A stretch of 18,927 nt of DNA from Dethiobacter sp. (GCA_018333395.1 JAGXSQ010000092.1:1-18927), one strand, 5' to 3'; counted from the first letter of the stretch, positions 7,482 through 15,972 are shown. Numbers and translations: made by a program. Notes: generated by a model from the letters alone, not told the origin.

Positions 7482-8207
7482 TTTAGCCGCGCTTTTAAGC
7501 GCCCTTGCCATACCTTCATTGAAAATCCGGCCGGAGTTGTGCATGATCGTGTCTATGCCACGTTCGGTATGGGTAAATTTCATGGAGGCATAGCACGGAT
7601 AGCTCAGACACATTAGCCCGGAAGCCGGAACAGCCTTTTCGGCCGCCAGTCCCAGTACCAGTCCCGCTGTATACTCGGTGGAACCACACGGTGAGCCGCG
7701 CAACACCTGCACCCCGGCAATATTCCCTTCGCGGTCAAGCTGAACATCCAGTACCGGCTTCCCGAAATGGCGGGCAAACTGGCTGATATCAGCATTAGCG
7801 TAGTGCGCCAGAGAGTCCCCGTATCCCACCGTTTCCGTATCCAGAGAACAGAGCGGTTCCGCAAAGACCACAGTCACACCAAGCAGTTCCAGTTCGCGTT
7901 GCAACTGCCTACGCAACCCCGGCGGTAGCCAGGCAGAGTTATCAATAGCAACAATAACTGCTCTGGCGCCACTTTTTTGGGTCACTGCCGGCAAAAGTTG
8001 CGCGGCCTGGGGCGTTTCCGCGAGATGCAAGATCAGATCAGCAGCCATTTCTTCCGGTGGCAAGTAGGCTTCCGGTTCGTCCACGATCGGCTCACTGATC
8101 GCCGGTACAATCCAAGTACTGATCCCCCACTCCTGGGGGGCTTTGGCCCGGAGATGGTCGGCTACCCGCTTTCCGTAAACGCCTTGCAGCAATACTAACA
8201 TCTTCAT
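7476..8207 (-). CDS. DUF166-like protein of unknown function
   Basis: Cytoplasmic protein of 243 residues resembling the DUF166 family, found in archaea and some anaerobic Firmicutes and sometimes annotated as thymidylate-synthase-like without proof. Signs are the start MKMLVLLQGVYGKRV, the segment FAEPLCSLD, the stretch FARHFGKPVLDVQLD, the motif RGSPCGSTEYTAG with its CGST turn, and the C-terminal LSYPCYASM and MHNSGRIFNEGM. Conserved cysteines in PLCSL, SPCGST and SYPC could bind metal or a cluster; that is inference. ATG 8207 is chosen because AAAGGG lies nine bases upstream and it begins two bases after the scpB stop. GTG 8216 and ATG 8201 (GAGG at six bases) are alternatives. It is the last gene of the six-gene operon. 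Family assignment is by motif memory only. Confidence 0.75.
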   Translation of the reverse strand: MKMLVLLQGVYGKRVADHLRAKAPQEWGISTWIVPAISEPIVDEPEAYLPPEEMAADLILHLAETPQAAQLLPAVTQKSGARAVIVAIDNSAWLPPGLRRQLQRELELLGVTVVFAEPLCSLDTETVGYGDSLAHYANADISQFARHFGKPVLDVQLDREGNIAGVQVLRGSPCGSTEYTAGLVLGLAAEKAVPASGLMCLSYPCYASMKFTHTERGIDTIMHNSGRIFNEGMARALKSAAKK

Positions 8208-8209
8208 CC

Positions 8210-8734
8210 TCAACACCCTTTCATCTGCCTGTCTGTCAGCGATGGACTGGGCAGTTCGCTCAAATCCTTCAGGCCAAAATATTGGAGAAATTCCCGGGTT
8301 GTACCGTAAAGCATCGGGCGGCCGGCAGCGTCCTTGCGCCCAGTAACCCGGATAAACCGCCGTTTGAGCAGCGTGTCGAGAACGCCGTCAACCTTAACAC
8401 CACGGATGGCTTCCATGTCAACACGCGTGACCGGCTGGCGGTAAGCGATAATAGCCAGTGTTTCCAATGCTGCCTGGGAGAGTGTATAGCGGTTTTCCTC
8501 TTTAAAAAGTTTTTCCACAATCGGCGCAACTTCCGGCTTGGTGGCCAATTGGAAGCCACGAGCAACCTCCATGACCTGCAAACCCCGGTCGGAGACCAGA
8601 TAATCCTGTTGCAGTTCAGCTAAGCAGGAGCGGATATCTTTGAGCGCGGCACCGGTAATTCCGGCAAGCTTATCGGCCGGAAGCGGCTCCTCCGTCACAA
8701 AGAGCAAAGCTTCGAGCAAAGGTTTAAGTTCCAC
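8210..8734 (-). CDS. scpB: Segregation and condensation protein B
   Basis: Subunit of the SMC-ScpAB condensin-like complex that organises and segregates the chromosome. The 174 residues form two winged-helix domains. The N-terminal one begins KPLLEALLFVTEEPLPADKL, and the second contains LSQAALETLAIIAYRQPVTR and IRGVKVDGVLDTLLKRRFIR, both hallmark ScpB segments, followed by AGRPMLYGTTREFLQYFGL. The C-terminal tail is short. The start is GTG 8734 with AAGGGGG six bases upstream. It overlaps the end of scpA by 11 bases, the usual coupled arrangement, which fits a stoichiometric complex. Confidence 0.96.
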   Translation of the reverse strand: MELKPLLEALLFVTEEPLPADKLAGITGAALKDIRSCLAELQQDYLVSDRGLQVMEVARGFQLATKPEVAPIVEKLFKEENRYTLSQAALETLAIIAYRQPVTRVDMEAIRGVKVDGVLDTLLKRRFIRVTGRKDAAGRPMLYGTTREFLQYFGLKDLSELPSPSLTDRQMKGC

Positions 8735-9485
8735 CTTCTGCCCCCTTTTTTAGGCCATTTCGCCTTAGCAGTAGCGTGCCAAACGGTCCGTCCTGCCAGA
8801 CGCTGATTTTGCGCAAGCGAATTAGTTCGAGCAAGGCAAAAAAAGTAACAATAATGGACGTTACACCGGGCCGCTCCGGGAAAAGCGCGAGAAAGTTAAG
8901 CCCGTCCCGCCGCCCTGACAAGGCACGCAGCACCTGCTTCATCTTGTCCTGAACATTAATCTCATCGGTAACTATTTCCTGCGGCTGTGGCTCTTGACGT
9001 TGCAGCAAAAACTGGAAGGCCTCCAGCAAGGCCGAAACACTGGCAACCCCGTACTCCTCAGCGGCAGGGTTGACCAGCACCGTCTTGTCGCCACCCAGGG
9101 AGCGAACAAACACCCTCTTCTGCGCTTGCTCACAAAAACGTAACTCACAGGAGACGGCATGGAAATAGCGATACTCCAGCAACCGCTGCACCAGTTCTTC
9201 CTCCGAGGCAATGGCTGGAAGCATTTCTTCCGGCACGTCAGCCGCGACCTGCGCGCAGGGCAGCAGTTTTTTCGATTTTAACTTTAGCAACGTAGCGGCC
9301 ATCACTAAAAAATCTGCCGCCACATCCAAGTTCAGATCGCGCATCGCCTGCAAATGCCCCAGGTACTGCGCGGTGATATCCGACAGGGAGATATCATAAA
9401 TATCGACCTCAGCCTGCTCGATTAAATGAAAAAGTAACGCAAAAGGACCTTCAAAGACCGGTATCCTGATTTGGTATTCCGCCAT
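8724..9485 (-). CDS. scpA: Segregation and condensation protein A
   Basis: Kleisin subunit that bridges the SMC heads and binds ScpB. It has 253 residues, the normal family length. The N-terminal domain begins YQIRIPVFEGPFALLFHLI (most homologues have FEGPLDLLLHLI, so Leu-Asp is replaced by Phe-Ala here), then VDIYDISLSDITAQYL and DFLVMAATLLKLKSKKLLP, all typical. A linker joins it to the C-terminal winged helix (VTSIIVTFFALLELIRL), which contacts the SMC head. ATG 9485 is preceded by AAGGGGA. It lies 27 bases after trpS and overlaps scpB. No SMC gene is in the window. Confidence 0.95.
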   Translation of the reverse strand: MAEYQIRIPVFEGPFALLFHLIEQAEVDIYDISLSDITAQYLGHLQAMRDLNLDVAADFLVMAATLLKLKSKKLLPCAQVAADVPEEMLPAIASEEELVQRLLEYRYFHAVSCELRFCEQAQKRVFVRSLGGDKTVLVNPAAEEYGVASVSALLEAFQFLLQRQEPQPQEIVTDEINVQDKMKQVLRALSGRRDGLNFLALFPERPGVTSIIVTFFALLELIRLRKISVWQDGPFGTLLLRRNGLKKGAEGGT

Positions 9486-9512
9486 GTTTCCCCTTCCCCT
9501 GGCGCCAAACGT

Positions 9513-10499
9513 CTACAACTTGAGGTTCATGGCCTCACGCACACACTCCATGGTTTCCGCTGCCACCAGCCGAGCGCGTGCCGCCCCTGTGACCAGTATT
9601 TCGCGAAGATAGCCTTTTTTCCCTGCCAGCGCCTGTCGCCGCTCATAAATTGGCTCAAGATACGCTACCAGCTTCTCAGCCAACTCTTTCTTGCACTGGA
9701 CGCAGCCTACCTCCCCGCGGCGGCATGTCTCTGCTACCCTTTGCACATCTCCGGCATTAAATACGCCGTGAAAAGCAAAAACAGTGCAGACCTCCGGATT
9801 ACCCGGGTCATTTTTGCGTATCCTGCCCGGGTCGGTAATCATCTGGCTAACTTTGCGGCGGATTTCCTCCGGGGCTTCGGCCAGTTCAATAGTATTACTG
9901 TAAGACTTGCTCATTTTGCGACCGTCAATCCCTGGCAAGAGCTTTACATGGTTTAGAATGGTAGCCGGCTCCGGGAAGACCGGCTTGTACAAAAAGTTAA
10001 AGCGCCTCGCCACCTCGCGGGTCATTTCAATATGCGGCGCCTGGTCCTCTCCCACCGGTACAGCATTGGCCCGATAAAGCAAGATATCTGCTGACTGCAG
10101 CAAGGGATAGCCAAGAAAGCCGTAGGTCGCTAGGTTCCTCTCCCGTAGCTGTTCAATTTGGTCCTTGTAGGTAGGACAGCGTTCCAGCCAAGAGAGCGGT
10201 GTAAACATGGAAAAAAGGAGATGCAACTCCGCATGTTCCAAAACGTCAGACTGGCGGAAAATTACGTTCTTTTCCGGGTCAATGCCGGCGGAAAGCCAGT
10301 CCATAAGCATCTGGTAAGTATTTTCCCGCAGTTCAGCCGTATCTTCATAGGCCGTAGTCAGAGCATGCCAGTCCACCACACAAAAAAAACAGCGATAGTC
10401 ATGCTGCAACTTGACCCAGTTGTCCAGCGCACCAAGCAGATTGCCCAATTGCAGGCGGCCGGTAGGCCGCATGCCGCTTAAAATCACCTGTTGAGTCAT
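9513..10499 (-). CDS. trpS: Tryptophan--tRNA ligase
   Basis: Class I aminoacyl-tRNA synthetase that charges tRNA-Trp in the cytoplasm. The 328 residues match the usual bacterial length of about 330. The nucleotide-binding signature is PTGRLQLGN (12-20, the HIGH equivalent), and the second is KMSKS (195-199) within DGRKMSKSYSNTI. The fold shows the expected YPLLQSADIL and VGEDQAPHIEMTREVARRFN segments. ATG 10499 has AAAGGAAG about seven bases upstream; the site overlaps the stop region of the M50 gene 13 bases away. No T-box leader is present, because the gene is internal to an operon, so tryptophan-responsive control is not apparent from sequence. Confidence 0.97.
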   Translation of the reverse strand: MTQQVILSGMRPTGRLQLGNLLGALDNWVKLQHDYRCFFCVVDWHALTTAYEDTAELRENTYQMLMDWLSAGIDPEKNVIFRQSDVLEHAELHLLFSMFTPLSWLERCPTYKDQIEQLRERNLATYGFLGYPLLQSADILLYRANAVPVGEDQAPHIEMTREVARRFNFLYKPVFPEPATILNHVKLLPGIDGRKMSKSYSNTIELAEAPEEIRRKVSQMITDPGRIRKNDPGNPEVCTVFAFHGVFNAGDVQRVAETCRRGEVGCVQCKKELAEKLVAYLEPIYERRQALAGKKGYLREILVTGAARARLVAAETMECVREAMNLKL

Positions 10500-10512
10500 T
10501 TTTATCTTCCTT

Positions 10513-11136
10513 TCAGAAACCGCCGACCAACAAAGCAGTGACAGTCAGAATTATATCCCTGGCCATGCTAACTAGCGGATGCAGGATGCGTGACAGTAGG
10601 CCAGTAAAAATCAGCAGTATTAAGAGTATTGGCCCGTATTGCTCCAGTTGGCTTAAACTGTAGGCTACTTTACGCGGCAAAAAATACGCCAACACTTTGG
10701 AACCGTCAAGCGGCGGCAAAGGCAGCAGGTTAAACACGCCAAGCAAAACATTATAGACAAAAGTAGTCCACATAATCTCCAAGACAAGGGCATGTTGCCT
10801 AAGCCACGGCACAGTTGCAATGAGTATGCTAAAGAGCAGAGCCATCAGGAAGTTGGTAGCTGGACCGGCCAACCCTACAAGAAACATGCCGCGGCTACGG
10901 TCACCCTTAAAGTACAATGGATTGACCTGTACCGGCTTGGCCCAGCCAAAACCTACCAGCCAAAGCGCCAGCAACCCGATAGGGTCCAAGTGCGCTAGGG
11001 GATTCAGCGTCAGGCGACCGTGCGCTTTCGGTGTCGGGTCACCAAGACGGTGAGCAACCAGCGCGTGCGCCGCTTCGTGGAACGAAAGCGCCAGCAGCAA
11101 CGCAGGGATGCGCACCAGGAGATCAGCAGTCAACAT
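10513..11136 (-). CDS. Site-2 protease family (M50) integral membrane metallopeptidase
   Basis: Intramembrane zinc protease of the compact M50 group (YwhC/SpoIVFB-like), 207 residues. The zinc motif HEAAH is at 20-24, followed by the family segment HGRLTLNPLAHLDP (39-52). The third zinc ligand is the Asp144 of LPLPPLDGSK. About five hydrophobic segments and a conserved GLAGPATNFLMAL are visible. The start ATG 11136 has GAGGGG about nine bases upstream and overlaps the end of the nucleotidyltransferase gene by 14 bases. Housekeeping M50 genes commonly stand beside trpS and scpAB in Firmicutes. The substrate is unknown; the absence of PDZ or CBS domains argues against RseP or SpoIVFB themselves. 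Confidence 0.93.
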   Translation of the reverse strand: MLTADLLVRIPALLLALSFHEAAHALVAHRLGDPTPKAHGRLTLNPLAHLDPIGLLALWLVGFGWAKPVQVNPLYFKGDRSRGMFLVGLAGPATNFLMALLFSILIATVPWLRQHALVLEIMWTTFVYNVLLGVFNLLPLPPLDGSKVLAYFLPRKVAYSLSQLEQYGPILLILLIFTGLLSRILHPLVSMARDIILTVTALLVGGF

Positions 11137-13762
11137 TCGTGGCTACCCCTCTCCCTTGCTCACTGAAAAGCTCTTTGATCAGTGTCATTTCTTCCTCCTT
11201 ACTCCTGACCCGCCCATCCAGACGGGCCTGATGTACAGCCTGCAACACCAGCTGAAAACGAGGGCCGGGCTTATAACCCAAAAAAATCAAGTCATCGCCA
11301 TTAACGGCTGTTTCCTGATGACGCAGCTTCTCCCAGTACAGGGATGTTGTCTCCCAGACTCGGCTGGAGCCGCTTTCTATCTGCAGCATCAGCAATGTTT
11401 CTACCGGCTGACCTGACAGGGCAAAATAAATCCGGCTGGCGGTAAGCTGCTCCTCTTTTTGCAACAATTCCAGCAAAGCGGGGACGGCTTGCACCACAGA
11501 CAGGACGCGCTCCCGTTCCTCCCGGCGCAGACGCAACCTGCGGCACAAGTGTCGCGCTTCCTGGAAAGGAAGGTCTATCAGCAGCGCCGCAAGATACAAT
11601 ACAGCGGGCCAAGGCTCCGCGTCAGGCCAAGAACGAGCCGCAAACCCGAGCATTTCTCTGGCCGCCAGCAAGCGCCGACGCACATGGTCACTAAAGTACA
11701 CTCCCGGGAAAACGGACGTAGCTACCCCCAACTCAAAATAGCGGCACAAAATTTCCGGAGCTTTATTCTCCAGCAAGGCCAGCTTCAGTTCCTCATACAC
11801 CCGCTCCTTGCTGACTTTCTCCAGCACTCTTGATGCAACAGCGTTTTCGAGCAGGGAAAGAGTAGTCTCCTCCAGACGAAAGGCAAAGCGCTGCTCAAAG
11901 CGAATGGCGCGCAACACCCGCAAGGGATCCTCTACAAAACTCAGGTTGTAGAGAACACGGATGAGGCCTCTATCCAAATCCTGCGTGCCGTGAAAAAAAT
12001 CATAGAGCACAGCAAAATGTGGAGCATTCAGGCTACAGGCCATGGTATTGATGGTAAAATCACGGCGGAAAAGATCGTTCTTCAGGCTGCTTTGCTCCAC
12101 CTCCGGCAAAGCTGCCGGACGCGCATAAAATTCCTGGCGAGAAGTAGCAAGATCAATTTTCGTACCATCAGTCAACTCCAGTTGCGCCGTGCCAAACTGC
12201 TCATGCACCCGCAGGCGTCCTCCCAGCACATTGTTTAGCTTACCGGCAAAAGCAATCGCCTCCGGTTCCACCACCAAATCAAGGTCCTGGGTAGGTAACC
12301 CCAGCAGCAGGTCACGGATAAAACCGCCTACCGCATAAAGGCGCACGTTCTCCCGGTCTGCTTTCTGCCCCACGAGAAATAGCAGACTTTGCAACTGCCG
12401 GGACAACTGCTTGACGAGGAGCGTCGTCAGGTCATCGCCATGCCTAGGGCGAAAACTGTCCACGGCACAGTTAATTTTCTGTACTCCCTCTAGGTTGCGG
12501 AGCACATCGGTGCGCGTCACAATACCGATAATCGCGTCTGCTTCCAACACCGGCAGACGGCCTATATTGTGTTCAATCATCAGTTGCTGCAGCTTTTTCA
12601 CAGACATATCAGGAGCGACTGTCAGTGGTTTCCTGTTCATGTAGCCTTTAATCGAAGCGTGGCCAAGACCGTGGTGAGCGGCTTTTTCCAGATCGCGGCG
12701 GGAAATAATGCCCACCAGCCTCTCCCCTTCCACCACGGGAAAGCCGCTGTGCCCGTAGCGCAGCATCAACTCCCGCGCCCGGTCGACAGGCGTTTCCAGT
12801 TCAATAGTCCGCACAGGCGACGACATGATTTCTCTAGCCGTCGTCACCGGAAAAAACTGCTGATAAAGCGTGGCGGTCAGCTTTTCCTTCACTTCTCCCA
12901 GCGTACCGCCCTTAACGGTAGCGGAAGCGGCTTTGGGATGTCCTTTGCCGCCAAAAGGGGCCAGCACCTGCGTCAGGTCAAAATGCTCCAGCCTGCTGCG
13001 GCCCACAATATAGATGCGCTCATCCATAGACACAATAGAGAAAATAATATCAACATCTTCTATTTCAATGAGCTTATGGGTCAGCAAAGCCAGTCCGCCT
13101 ACATAGCTCTTGCTATCAGCAGAAGTAATGGCAACGCGCACACCGTGCGGCTCGTGGTATTCAGTGGCCGCCAGCAGCTCATCCAGAACAGAACGCTGCT
13201 CTTCGCTAAGCGGTTTGTTCAAGAACTCATTGACAACGCGCAGGTTGACTCCTACCTGCCACAGATTATGCAGGACAGCCACATCCCGCGCTGTGGTCAT
13301 ACTGTACGTCAGGCAGCCGGTATCCTCGTAAATCCCAAGCGCAAACAAGGTAGCCTCAAACGGCGACAGCGGGATTTTCTGCGCCATGATTTTTTCTAGC
13401 AACAACGTGGTAGTTGCCCCCACCGCGCCCTCCACCAGCAAGGTCGCCGGCAAATCCTCAGGCGTTGCCGGATGGTGGTCAAAAACGTGGACCTCCGTTA
13501 TCCGTTCCAGGAGGCCGGCGGACAGCACAAGGCGCGATTTTTGCCGGGCATCGGTCACGACCAAGAGCTCAAGGCTCGACAAGTCCAGTTCCCTAGAGGA
13601 ACGGATGTTCAGCACATCCCTGTAAAGAGTAGCGAACTCCTGGACGTTCTGATTAAGACTGCCGGGCGAAATGAGCACGGCTCCCGGATACAGCTTGCCG
13701 GCGGCCACCATAGAGGCCAAGGCATCAAAATCTGCATTTTTATGCGTGGTAATAGCCCGCAT
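11123..13762 (-). CDS. DHH-CBS-CBS-tRNA nucleotidyltransferase fusion (CCA, CC- or A-adding)
   Basis: Very large protein of 879 residues with four parts in order. A DHH phosphoesterase domain (HKNADFDALAS at 7-17, FDHH at 94-97) and its DHHA1 domain (FGGKGHPKAAS at about 270-280) come first. Two CBS domains follow (about 311-360 and 374-425). Then a class II nucleotidyltransferase head carries GGFIRD (479-484) and the catalytic DLDLVVE (493-499), RRDFTINTMA (566-575) and EDPLR (611-615, the template motif), with a C-terminal helical RNA-binding region to 879. It adds all or part of the CCA end to tRNAs. The DHH part may be a nuclease, as in NrnA. Similar fusions in Aquifex and anaerobic Firmicutes are known, some with partial specificity; CC versus A versus CCA cannot be decided here. 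ATG 13762 follows GGAGGAG at seven bases. First gene of the six-gene operon. Confidence 0.93.
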   Translation of the reverse strand: MRAITTHKNADFDALASMVAAGKLYPGAVLISPGSLNQNVQEFATLYRDVLNIRSSRELDLSSLELLVVTDARQKSRLVLSAGLLERITEVHVFDHHPATPEDLPATLLVEGAVGATTTLLLEKIMAQKIPLSPFEATLFALGIYEDTGCLTYSMTTARDVAVLHNLWQVGVNLRVVNEFLNKPLSEEQRSVLDELLAATEYHEPHGVRVAITSADSKSYVGGLALLTHKLIEIEDVDIIFSIVSMDERIYIVGRSRLEHFDLTQVLAPFGGKGHPKAASATVKGGTLGEVKEKLTATLYQQFFPVTTAREIMSSPVRTIELETPVDRARELMLRYGHSGFPVVEGERLVGIISRRDLEKAAHHGLGHASIKGYMNRKPLTVAPDMSVKKLQQLMIEHNIGRLPVLEADAIIGIVTRTDVLRNLEGVQKINCAVDSFRPRHGDDLTTLLVKQLSRQLQSLLFLVGQKADRENVRLYAVGGFIRDLLLGLPTQDLDLVVEPEAIAFAGKLNNVLGGRLRVHEQFGTAQLELTDGTKIDLATSRQEFYARPAALPEVEQSSLKNDLFRRDFTINTMACSLNAPHFAVLYDFFHGTQDLDRGLIRVLYNLSFVEDPLRVLRAIRFEQRFAFRLEETTLSLLENAVASRVLEKVSKERVYEELKLALLENKAPEILCRYFELGVATSVFPGVYFSDHVRRRLLAAREMLGFAARSWPDAEPWPAVLYLAALLIDLPFQEARHLCRRLRLRREERERVLSVVQAVPALLELLQKEEQLTASRIYFALSGQPVETLLMLQIESGSSRVWETTSLYWEKLRHQETAVNGDDLIFLGYKPGPRFQLVLQAVHQARLDGRVRSKEEEMTLIKELFSEQGRGVATNVDC

Positions 13763-13791
13763 GCCTGCTCTCCTCCCCCAAATCTTTCCTC

Positions 13792-13822
13792 ATTATACCA
13801 CAACAAGCAGCCCAAAAACCAA
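13792..13822 (-). promoter_or_regulatory. Promoter of the nucleotidyltransferase-to-DUF166 operon
   Basis: On the minus strand a perfect TATAAT (13797-13792) lies 29 bases before the ATG, with the predicted start close to the GGAGGAG site. The best -35 is a weak TTGGTT (13822-13817) with 19-base spacing. The -10 is strong and the -35 is poor. It is the only plausible promoter found for the six downstream genes. Confidence 0.55.
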
Positions 13823-13853
13823 TAAAAACCCGGGCTGACAACGTTTTCTAGCC
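13821..13853 (-). terminator. Weak candidate terminator after the dehydratase-like pair
   Basis: On the minus strand GGCT (13853-13850) can pair with AGCC (13836-13833) across an imperfect inner stem, and the sequence then runs GGGTTTTTATT. The stem is short with mismatches and includes the TAG stop of the upstream gene. It partly overlaps the next promoter. This is a low-confidence call. Confidence 0.3.
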
Positions 13854-14951
13854 TGTTGAACTGGTTTCCCGGCGTTTTAGCTTGCGCTGCCACAGCAAGT
13901 CGAGGAAAGCTTCCAGTCTGGTGATAACCCCGGCCTCGCCCGACTGTTCATCAAGCGAGAAAGAGAGCACAGGGATACCGTAGTCCCGGCTGACTGTCGG
14001 CAGAATACTTTGCGCCACAATCTCCGGCGTGCAAGTAAAGGGCAGGACATGGATAATCCCGTCAAAGCCACGGCGGCCGTACAGCACCGTTTCCCCCACC
14101 GACTCCCAGCCATGGCCGCCTATAAAGTGATTAAGGTAAGGAGCAGCAGCCTTTCTGATTTTTTTACTGCCGCCTAGGCGCAGCGTACTTAGCACCAGAT
14201 GCTCCTTTATCCAGTGCGAAATGTAAATGGACCTTTCCACCTCCACACCCATTTCGCCCAGCACCTTCTCCATATCCAGGTTGGCTGCCGGTTCCAACAA
14301 CATATATATTTCGCCGATCAGCCCTATTCTTAGCGTTTCCCGGTTGTGGTCGCCGGGTACTGCCGACAGTGCCTCCATCCCCTGGCGGAGAAAGCTGTCC
14401 ACTTCCCCCGGCGTCTTAGCGGCCAGCACCAGCTCACTGGCCTGCCTGTATGCTCTAGCACAGCTGCCTTTTTCCAGCTCGCGGGGGCGGGCGAGCAGCA
14501 GGCGGACATGCAACGTGTCGAGTGCCTTAATCTGCCGCCAGGTAACTTGCAGCAAGCGCACGATTTCCGGCCAGGGACGTCCGCCGCCCAATTCTTTTAG
14601 TTTGTCTGCCAGCTCACTGAGGTGACCCTGGGGCGGTTCCAGCACAATCATTTTAAATTCATACCCCAGATCGCGCAGAATCTCACGTTGAACCTGGGCG
14701 TAATACCCAAAACGGCAAGGGCCCGAGCCGCCGGCCATGACAATAGTGTCAGCTCCAGCCTCCAGCGCTTCAATAAAATTGCCCATGTTAACCTTCAAAG
14801 GGAAGCAGGCAAACTCCGGCGAGTGGAGCACTCCCAGATTAATAGTGCGACGTGTGATGGGCGGCGGCGGGACTACGTCCAGACCAAGCCCTGTAAGAAG
14901 ACTGTGGACAGCCAGCGACAGAGACCCCATGTGCGGGTAGGTAACTTTCAT
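13848..14951 (-). CDS. 2-hydroxyacyl-CoA dehydratase-like protein (COG3581/DUF2229 type), second of pair
   Basis: Protein of 367 residues related to the dehydratase/activase-associated family often annotated as acyl-CoA dehydratase activase-related protein. Family members bind an iron-sulfur cluster through scattered cysteines. Cysteines at likely equivalent places are Cys49 (SPEFACFPLKV), Cys79 (GGSGPCRFGYY) and Cys307 (PFTCTPE). The C-terminus has LDEQSGEAGVITRLEAFLD, almost identical to the end of the upstream gene. Its ATG 14951 overlaps the stop of that gene by four bases (ATGA), so the two are made together. No ASKHA-type ATPase activator, the usual third member, lies in this window. 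The substrate and reaction are unknown; a role in radical or reductive chemistry is inferred from family only. Confidence 0.82.
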   Translation of the reverse strand: MKVTYPHMGSLSLAVHSLLTGLGLDVVPPPPITRRTINLGVLHSPEFACFPLKVNMGNFIEALEAGADTIVMAGGSGPCRFGYYAQVQREILRDLGYEFKMIVLEPPQGHLSELADKLKELGGGRPWPEIVRLLQVTWRQIKALDTLHVRLLLARPRELEKGSCARAYRQASELVLAAKTPGEVDSFLRQGMEALSAVPGDHNRETLRIGLIGEIYMLLEPAANLDMEKVLGEMGVEVERSIYISHWIKEHLVLSTLRLGGSKKIRKAAAPYLNHFIGGHGWESVGETVLYGRRGFDGIIHVLPFTCTPEIVAQSILPTVSRDYGIPVLSFSLDEQSGEAGVITRLEAFLDLLWQRKLKRRETSSTG

Positions 14952-15910
14952 ACAGCCTGCCCCCAGCGAAGCATATCAACAAATGCTTCCAGCCTTGTAA
15001 CCACGCCGGCCTCACCGGTATGCTCGTCCAAAGTGACAAGCAGCACCGGAGCCTTTTTGCTCCGCCTGTAAACACGCTCCACCAGTTCACAAATCAGGGA
15101 GTCTGGCCCGCAGCCAAAAGCCGCTACCAGCACCACCCCGTGAATTTTCCCCTCCTCGAGGAGGTGAAAAGCAGCTCCGGCCAGTTTCTTGCCAAAAGTC
15201 CAGAAGACCTCCTTTTGCAGGCAGGCCGCGCCGCGCCGGATATCCTGGGGTGACAACATTTCTGTGGTGACGACATCCGCGCCCATTTCACGCAAGCGTG
15301 TAACCAGATTCATGCTGATAAACCGGTCATTCAGGTTATAAGCGTGCCCCAGCACAGCCACCCGGATATTGCCGGCCGCCGGCCGGGGAGCTTTGCCGGA
15401 AAGCACTTCTGCGGGCGTTTGGCCCCGACGGAGCCCCAGCTCATATTTTTCCTGAGCCGCCTTAGCCTCCCGCAACGCACGTTTAAACGCCCCAGACCGG
15501 CTGTCAAAACGGGCCGCCAATTTGGCGATGCCCTGCCGCGTCTGGCGATAGCGCTGGTGTATGTTAATCTCCACTGGCAGCATCTCCGGCAACCCTGGTA
15601 TAGAAAAGCGAGCCATTTCTGGCATTCCCAAAAACTTCGGGCAGAGATATCTTTTCCGTTCCACAGAAACAATCCGCGGCACAAAAACGCAGTCCACCTG
15701 CTTGTCCCGAAGATCGGCCAGATGTCCAAGATAAAGTTTAACCGGCAGACAAGCCTCATCGACAGAGGCACGGACGCCGGCATCAAGGATAGCTTTGGTC
15801 GTCTCTCCGGAAAGGACCACTTCAGCGCCAAGCGTACGGAAAAAAGCTTCCCAGCCTGGGTAATAATAGTAATAGAGCAAAGCGCGCGGGATACCAACCG
15901 TAATACTCAT
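14948..15910 (-). CDS. 2-hydroxyacyl-CoA dehydratase-like protein (COG3580/DUF2229 type), first of pair
   Basis: Protein of 320 residues and the N-terminal partner of the pair. The opening SITVGIPRALLYYYYYPGWE is characteristic of this family. Candidate cluster or metal cysteines are Cys54 (DEACLPVKLYLGH), Cys90 (RYLCPKFLG), Cys267 (FGCGPD) and Cys274. The C-terminus has LDEHTGEAGVVTRLEAFVD, shared with the downstream gene, and both carry a CxPxK-like motif near residue 50, so the genes look like ancient paralogues. ATG 15910 has GAGG five bases upstream, and a strong promoter lies 60 bases further up. Together the pair would form a heterodimer like HgdAB-type proteins; that is inference. In some organisms homologous segments are fused into one long protein with the activator. 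Confidence 0.82.
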   Translation of the reverse strand: MSITVGIPRALLYYYYYPGWEAFFRTLGAEVVLSGETTKAILDAGVRASVDEACLPVKLYLGHLADLRDKQVDCVFVPRIVSVERKRYLCPKFLGMPEMARFSIPGLPEMLPVEINIHQRYRQTRQGIAKLAARFDSRSGAFKRALREAKAAQEKYELGLRRGQTPAEVLSGKAPRPAAGNIRVAVLGHAYNLNDRFISMNLVTRLREMGADVVTTEMLSPQDIRRGAACLQKEVFWTFGKKLAGAAFHLLEEGKIHGVVLVAAFGCGPDSLICELVERVYRRSKKAPVLLVTLDEHTGEAGVVTRLEAFVDMLRWGQAV

Positions 15911-15972
15911 CGCTGCCTCAAACCTTCCTAACCAGTCAGTTTTGGACTCGAGCCTGCCCTGAACATAGTCAT

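Noticed and set aside
10500..10512. Possible T-box or leader upstream of trpS
   Set aside because: Only 13 bases separate trpS from the M50 gene, so no leader RNA can fit.
12569..13399. Plus-strand open frame of 276 codons
   Set aside because: Antisense to the DHH and CBS part of the nucleotidyltransferase, low-complexity translation and no ribosome binding site.
15344..15931. Plus-strand open frame of 195 codons
   Set aside because: Antisense shadow of the first dehydratase-like gene; no start context or family motif.
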